Made by a program: the position numbers and the translations under genes. A stretch of 24,344 nucleotides of DNA from a virus, in the IMG/VR virus record IMGVR_UViG_3300010430_000434, positions 1 through 24,344 of that record. One strand, written 5' to 3'. Positions 20,167-24,344 of the stretch are shown piece after piece. The notes under the pieces were generated by a model that saw only the letters and a program-made list of their open reading frames with translations, was not told the origin of the DNA and made no database searches. Each line of letters starts with the position of its first letter. Position 1 is the first letter of the stretch.

Positions 20167-22253
20167 CGTATAAATGTTATCATAGCTTTTACCCTGGTAG
20201 ACTTTTTCACGTTCGGGGAGTAGTCCTTTATCTCCAATATTTTTAATCCTACCGGGGTGCCGTTCAGAGTGACAAGGATGGTATCTGCGAAGCTGAAATT
20301 TGCAATATCAACCCCGTCCAAAATGAAGGACAATTCGACTATCTTATTATTCTCGTCGTACCGTTCCCGAAGCATATTTGCGAAGTACCGGGTGAACAGG
20401 TTCTGTTCGGTTGGATCATCAACAATATCAGCCGGTGGAGTCATCCATGCAAAGTTCAAATCCAGGGTATCGTCTTGTACTTGCCAGGTGTCCACCTCGT
20501 ACAGCCGGAAGGCTGAGAAGTAAGGATATCTAACTCCCAGGGCGCATCCTGACCCCTGCGTAACCTGGTAATAGAAATTCGTCCCGGTTCCTATCAATGA
20601 TCGTTCCCCGTTGTAATAGGCTAATTGGAGGCCAGGGGCCTTAAACGAAAGGTCGTCCTCACTTACCCACCATCGCCCTATCACCATTAAAAGATTCTGA
20701 GCCGTTGGTACATCCGATAGCAATTCCTGAGTCGGAATGGGAGCAAAGATTTTGAACGGTTCTGCCGGGGGTTGAGTGAATGGTATTCGGGTATCTTCAC
20801 GGTACGAACCATAGGGCCGACCAATCACTTTTACATATTCCTGGTTAAGCACATCGGGAGCCTCTTTGTAGCTTAATACAATGGGATTCCGTAGCTCCCC
20901 GTTTATGGGTTTAATGACCGGCGTTTTGCTTAGATCGACCTTATCGGTCCAATCCTTTTTACTGCCATAGTTCGCCATGTAATAGTCCCAGGTGTCTATC
21001 CTCACATCCTGGGTATTTGGCATCCAAACAATCAGATTAAAGATTCCAATTATTTCACGTAGGAAATCTTTTTGCTTATAGTTTGCCAGGTGTTCCGAAG
21101 GGTCCTGGTCTGTGCCTGTCGGGGTTATATTTGTTAGCTCTAAATAGGTGTTATCCGTGACCAGGATGTTACCGTTTGTTGTACTGGTATTATCATCCTT
21201 GATTCGCATACGAAGCACATCCCCGGCAAGCATAGGAATGTTCTCAGGCCAGGCAGCGTTCCCGGTGTTCCACTGCCATACGGCGGTCGCCGGTGCATAG
21301 GCTACGGTGTTAATCTGGAATTCAAGTGTTAGGTTTACTGTAACTGGGTTCCCCCTTTGCAGTTGAACCGACCATCTGAATTGATAGGTCCCATCAACCG
21401 GGGCTGTATATTCATGCAGGATATCGTCCCACTCGGCAAACGAGGGGTTTCCGATTAGTGGAATGGTCTGTAGGTTTTGGTTGATTTCCAGGTCCTCGCC
21501 CATCTTGGTATTCCATGAGGTAGGGGTAGCAAAGAAACTCGAAAGCGGATTGTCCGATTGAACATAAATTTCTTCCGCTTCGGGTTCAGAGAACCAGGAC
21601 CCGGCGAGGTTCAAATTAACACCTGAAAACATCCGTCGCAATAATTCATTCAGCCGGAAACAGGGCAGCGTCTTTTCCAGGACCATAACATTCTGACAAG
21701 TGTTATCTCCGACCGTATCGACAAGCTCATTACCGGTATCGACTTTCTTGTACAGCCCATAACCGAATCCAAAGTCATGTATGGAAAAGATCATATCCCC
21801 ACCGAACAGCGACCCGTCCCAGGTACTATGAATATCACTCGCCGTATAAAGCCAATCGGACATATCTATGTCGCTCATGGACTTGTCACCTATGGCGTTC
21901 TTGATCGTGAAAACGGCACCGGAGATTGAACAGGTATATCGGGAATTATTCAGGTCGGTAGATTCCAGGCGAAGCGAACCCTCAATGATGATATCGGTGT
22001 CCTCCAATAACCAGGCTTTTGTATCTACCCTGGGCGTCCACTGTTGACCGAACGATGAGGGGTCACCAAACAGACCAAAGAAAGCATCGTTAGCCGGTGT
22101 ACGGGGTAATGCAAACGACATAGAGAAATCCCCTTTGCGCTTCTCGATATCGGTTAGTTCCAGGAACGATTTGTTCAAAGCTATTGGGAGGTCCTGGTTC
22201 AGGTCCAAGTTCAGGCGATTGCCGTTTATATCTTCTGTTATCAAACTGATCAT
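20163..22253 (-). CDS. large tail-tip / baseplate structural protein
   Basis: A 696-aa protein. The N-terminus 'MISLITEDINGNRLNLDLNQ' and 'SFLELTDIEKRKGDFSMSFA', then 'LPRTPANDAFFGLFGD', is the signature I associate with a large structural protein common in Bacteroidota tailed phages. The body is beta-rich with repeated Trp/aromatic strands and carbohydrate-module-like stretches ('APVDGTYQFRWSVQLQRGNP', about 290-310). The role is inferred as distal tail or baseplate hub. It joins the 393-aa gene upstream by a 4-nt ATGA overlap and the 47-aa gene downstream in the same way, making a tightly coupled tail block before the tape measure. Confidence 0.7.
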   Translation of the reverse strand: MISLITEDINGNRLNLDLNQDLPIALNKSFLELTDIEKRKGDFSMSFALPRTPANDAFFGLFGDPSSFGQQWTPRVDTKAWLLEDTDIIIEGSLRLESTDLNNSRYTCSISGAVFTIKNAIGDKSMSDIDMSDWLYTASDIHSTWDGSLFGGDMIFSIHDFGFGYGLYKKVDTGNELVDTVGDNTCQNVMVLEKTLPCFRLNELLRRMFSGVNLNLAGSWFSEPEAEEIYVQSDNPLSSFFATPTSWNTKMGEDLEINQNLQTIPLIGNPSFAEWDDILHEYTAPVDGTYQFRWSVQLQRGNPVTVNLTLEFQINTVAYAPATAVWQWNTGNAAWPENIPMLAGDVLRMRIKDDNTSTTNGNILVTDNTYLELTNITPTGTDQDPSEHLANYKQKDFLREIIGIFNLIVWMPNTQDVRIDTWDYYMANYGSKKDWTDKVDLSKTPVIKPINGELRNPIVLSYKEAPDVLNQEYVKVIGRPYGSYREDTRIPFTQPPAEPFKIFAPIPTQELLSDVPTAQNLLMVIGRWWVSEDDLSFKAPGLQLAYYNGERSLIGTGTNFYYQVTQGSGCALGVRYPYFSAFRLYEVDTWQVQDDTLDLNFAWMTPPADIVDDPTEQNLFTRYFANMLRERYDENNKIVELSFILDGVDIANFSFADTILVTLNGTPVGLKILEIKDYSPNVKKSTRVKAMITFIR

Positions 22254-23431
22254 ACAACGAAATTGTCTACTGATTTTCTAAACGACATTTGGTACTGTAC
22301 CATTCCATTCGCCCGGCTCGTTTTAAGGACCAAACTGCTCGGAACGACTACCACCTGGTCCAGGCTGCCATCGTCGGGGTCAACCAGGTATGCTTCCTCT
22401 GTTTGCACTAAGTCTCGCATAAGGGGGTTTTGTGCTTCGGACATGAAATCGGTGTTCAGTATTAGGGTGTCAGCCGCTTCCAGGTTATACTTAAACCGGC
22501 CCGGCGGATCGGCCTGTTCAACCAGTTCGCCCCGGTCGGCAGTTGTATCAATCCGCACACGATGAATCTTGCTGAACGACATAAAGGACCACTGAAAGAA
22601 CCGGTCCCGAAACATGATTAGGATTTCTGGATCCTCACAAACTGTAACCGTCTTGTTTATTCTGACGGTCTGCACCGGCGTTAATGCACCGAATTGAGTT
22701 ATTGATACGCCTACCTGGTATTGGATATAAGTCATGTCGGGGGCATCGGTCCACCCTGGGTAGTACATCGGACAATAGACCACTCGGGAATATCCAAAGA
22801 CTGAACGGTCGAACCAGAAGCTATCAAGCGTGACCCCTCCGTTCCCGTCCGTCGTGACGAAGATATTTACCCAATCGCCCGGCGTAACGATATCGGTTTT
22901 GATTGGGTAGACTTGAACGTGACTGCCGGAATATGGCATGAAGGATGACAGGCCGTTAAAGTCAAACCATGAAGCGTAGGTCCATTCGTTATCGGCCAGG
23001 TCCGAGAAGCCCCTGGCGAATACTACGGAGTCCGGAATTGCACTAACCGTATTTTCAGTGAATACCCCGTTGTCGTAATACTGTTCATAGAATAAAAAAT
23101 AGTAGATCGTCGTCACCAGGCTTTCGGTAGGTGTCGGGGTGCCGACCTGGTCAATGAAGGTGTTAGCCGGTGTAAGTGCTTTGTTAGACAGTGGGAGTGA
23201 AGCCTTGAGAAAATTACGGACGTCAAACGTGCCTCGCTTCTGTGCTTCATTATCGACGACGGTGTACTTATTACCCAGGTCCCCCAATAGGCCAGATTCA
23301 ATATTGATTCTGAAACGGTGCTGAGTGATTCCGGCTGTTCCATACTTGTCCGACTGCAAGACGAATAGAGCCTGGTAGCTTGCTGAAATTATCTTTGATG
23401 AATCCGGCGAGGATATAAGTGTTACAGCCAT
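22250..23431 (-). CDS. tail structural protein (distal-tail-like), 393 aa
   Basis: Beta-rich protein starting 'MAVTLISSPDSSKIISASYQ'. The early part 'FRINIESGLLGDLGNKYTVV' and 'KRGTFDVRNFLKASL', the central 'PEILIMFRDRFFQWSFMSFS' and the C-terminal 'VLKTSRANGMVQYQMSFRKS' resemble a protein family that accompanies the 696-aa type in Bacteroidota phages. A distal tail or tail-tip role is inferred. The end overlaps the 696-aa gene by 4 nt (ATGA); the start is 3 nt after the gp10-like gene. Confidence 0.65.
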   Translation of the reverse strand: MAVTLISSPDSSKIISASYQALFVLQSDKYGTAGITQHRFRINIESGLLGDLGNKYTVVDNEAQKRGTFDVRNFLKASLPLSNKALTPANTFIDQVGTPTPTESLVTTIYYFLFYEQYYDNGVFTENTVSAIPDSVVFARGFSDLADNEWTYASWFDFNGLSSFMPYSGSHVQVYPIKTDIVTPGDWVNIFVTTDGNGGVTLDSFWFDRSVFGYSRVVYCPMYYPGWTDAPDMTYIQYQVGVSITQFGALTPVQTVRINKTVTVCEDPEILIMFRDRFFQWSFMSFSKIHRVRIDTTADRGELVEQADPPGRFKYNLEAADTLILNTDFMSEAQNPLMRDLVQTEEAYLVDPDDGSLDQVVVVPSSLVLKTSRANGMVQYQMSFRKSVDNFVV

Positions 23432-23434
23432 AAT

Positions 23435-24001
23435 CTAAACTTTACATCGTGGTAAATTATCTTCTATCATATCGTCAAGTGAATCGTTAACTATTTGAGT
23501 CACCAGGCTATTGAGGGCCTTTTCGTACTCAGGAAAAAAGCGTTCCCAGGCTTCGCTAAAGAACCTGGACGGCTCAATACCAAACCGGCCTACCGAACGT
23601 CGTAACAAGAAGCTTGCTGTAGCCCTGGGGACGATCCTACCCCTGGCATCCCTGACGGCGATGTTCCTGGTTGCAATCCATTTCCGAAACGAACGGTCAG
23701 CATCAGGTCCGACGGGTCCCTTTGTAAACTTGTACCCGGCTAAAGACCTGGCTACCGACCTCGGGTTAGTGGCCTTGTAGGTAGCTCGTCCATGACCGGT
23801 TACACCCTGGTCTTGAAACGGCCCGTAGTCAGCCATAAAAAACTGTAGCTTCTCATTCTCTAACCGATATCCCAGGCTATTCCAAAGGTCCTTCGTCGCT
23901 ACCCGTTTCGACCTGGTTAGGTTTCCCCTGGCTCGTCGGATAACCCTCTTTGCGAAGGCTACCGTCAGCTCGTCTATTTTGGCTCTGCTTAACCTTGCCA
24001 T
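23435..24001 (-). CDS. HK97-gp10-like neck or tail-completion candidate
   Basis: A 188-aa basic protein. The N-terminal helix 'AKIDELTVAFAKRVIRRARG' is followed by 'QFFMADYGPFQDQGVTGHGR', reminiscent of the 'Y..yve.Gt..' strand of gp10-like tail-completion proteins, then 'FRKWIATRNIAVRDARGRIV' and 'FLLRRSVGRFGIEPSRFFSE'. The order (N-terminal helix, 'Y.pf.d.G', 'I..R...GI....F', C-terminal amphipathic helix) supports a neck/tail protein but not an exact family. It overlaps the 58-aa gene by 13 nt. Confidence 0.6.
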   Translation of the reverse strand: MARLSRAKIDELTVAFAKRVIRRARGNLTRSKRVATKDLWNSLGYRLENEKLQFFMADYGPFQDQGVTGHGRATYKATNPRSVARSLAGYKFTKGPVGPDADRSFRKWIATRNIAVRDARGRIVPRATASFLLRRSVGRFGIEPSRFFSEAWERFFPEYEKALNSLVTQIVNDSLDDMIEDNLPRCKV

Positions 24002-24165
24002 GCTCGGTAGAGTTTATTCTTGATTTCTTCATGTTCAAACTGCTCCACACAAACGGCGGCCCGTTGATCCAAATCCGGGAACTCGACCTTCATTTGGGGG
24101 TCAGTCATGCACCGGCTGATAAAGACCGGTTTTGGCTCCCCTGTTGATGGTGTCAGTAGTGGCAT
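23989..24165 (-). CDS. short protein with ISRCM/DQRAAVC motif (58 aa)
   Basis: Starts 'MPLLTPSTGEPKPVFISRCM' and continues 'TDPQMKVEFPDLDQRAAVCV' then 'EQFEHEEIKNKLYRAWQG'. The 'FisRCm.d......FPD..QR.AVC...w/f' pattern is a short conserved element I have seen in phage head-region proteins; no function is established. Two Cys (in RCM and AVC) could bind metal or form a bond. The frame is open to an earlier ATG at 24204, adding 13 residues; I prefer 24165 because known versions begin near this Met and the extra part looks non-coding. It ends inside the next gene (13-nt overlap). Confidence 0.6.
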   Translation of the reverse strand: MPLLTPSTGEPKPVFISRCMTDPQMKVEFPDLDQRAAVCVEQFEHEEIKNKLYRAWQG

Positions 24166-24280
24166 TTTGCGTAAAGAGTTTAAAACCGTGTAAGCTGTTA
24201 ACATTCAACACTATCTAATATTGACCATCTGGTCATTTAACATAATATTAATTCTAAGACATTTTAGGTTTTAATGGGTA
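24166..24280 (-). other. short gap with TGACCA..TGGTCA inverted repeat
   Basis: A 115-nt AT-rich gap between the partial gene and the 58-aa gene. TGACCA-TC-TGGTCA at 24222-24235 is a perfect 6-bp inverted repeat flanked by AATATT (24217-24222) and another AATATT to its right. It could be an operator site or a small hairpin; there is no T-tract to make a terminator and no clear promoter pattern. Confidence 0.4.
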
Positions 24281-24344
24281 TCAGTCCATTACAGCCTCGT
24301 CGTTGAGAACGTCCAATAGTTTTTGTTGAAATATGGCCTGGAAA
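24281..24344 (-). CDS. C-terminal end of an unidentified gene (partial)
   Basis: The minus strand reads 'FQAIFQQKLLDVLNDEAVMD' then TGA at the window edge. The 20 visible residues look like a C-terminal amphipathic helix. The start is outside the window. From context this is probably another virion-operon gene, but 20 residues do not allow a name. Confidence 0.5.
   Translation of the reverse strand, partial: FQAIFQQKLLDVLNDEAVMD

Overview
The window looks like part of a tailed bacteriophage (or prophage) of a Bacteroidota host. Three observations support this. The structural and replication proteins resemble families common in Bacteroidota phages: an XkdF-type prohead protease, a DUF4373/Lin1244-like replication protein, DUF932, NUMOD4-HNH, and paired tail proteins carrying a 'KRKGDFSMSFALPRT' type N-terminus. 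Two upstream regions match the Bacteroidota promoter pattern TTTG/TTG - 19-20 nt - TAnnTTTG. Shine-Dalgarno sites are almost absent, and many early genes instead carry an A-rich leader box close to AAAATCAACA. Every convincing gene is on the minus strand, so the region is read from high to low coordinates. No integrase, terminase large subunit, lysis gene, replicative helicase or polymerase is visible, so lifestyle and host genus cannot be stated.

Virion operon (24344 down to about 7580). In reading order it holds: the C-terminal end of an unidentified gene; a 58-aa protein with an 'ISRCM...DQRAAVC' motif; a gp10-like neck/tail-completion candidate; two large tail-tip/baseplate candidates; a 47-aa small gene joined by an ATGA overlap; the tape measure protein; an XkdF-type protease fused to a scaffold-like tail; the major capsid protein; a tail-tube-like protein; a 124-aa protein; a long portal with a C-terminal minor-head-like module; an 84-aa protein; a connector candidate (DUF6712-like); a second tail-tube-like protein paralogous to the first; a 949-aa tail fibre with an S74 chaperone; and four small genes. 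A strong Rho-independent terminator at 7580-7612 closes it. Tail genes precede head genes, the reverse of the usual siphophage module order.

Control region (about 7107-7645). This 539-nt stretch has no credible gene. It holds the operon terminator, an AT-rich minus-strand promoter (7362-7392) and a leader of about 250 nt with short repeats and T-tracts behind GC hairpins. The leader runs into a tRNA-like gene (7015-7106) with an excellent T-arm and a long variable arm but an odd anticodon loop.

Early/replication operon (6988 down to 120). It holds small unknown proteins, a Cys-rich zinc-binding candidate, a DUF932 protein, a Cys-containing unknown, a small gene behind its own promoter (4160-4190), an HTH regulator, an OB-fold ssDNA-binding candidate, a free-standing NUMOD4/HNH endonuclease, a RecB-like PD-(D/E)XK exonuclease, an intergenic terminator with a second hairpin (1531-1606), a DUF4373-like replication protein with a pentanucleotide repeat in its linker, a 68-aa basic protein and a NinB-like recombination protein. 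The OB-fold protein, exonuclease, DUF4373-like protein and NinB-like protein form a plausible replication/recombination set. All functional names are read from sequence by eye; no database search was run.
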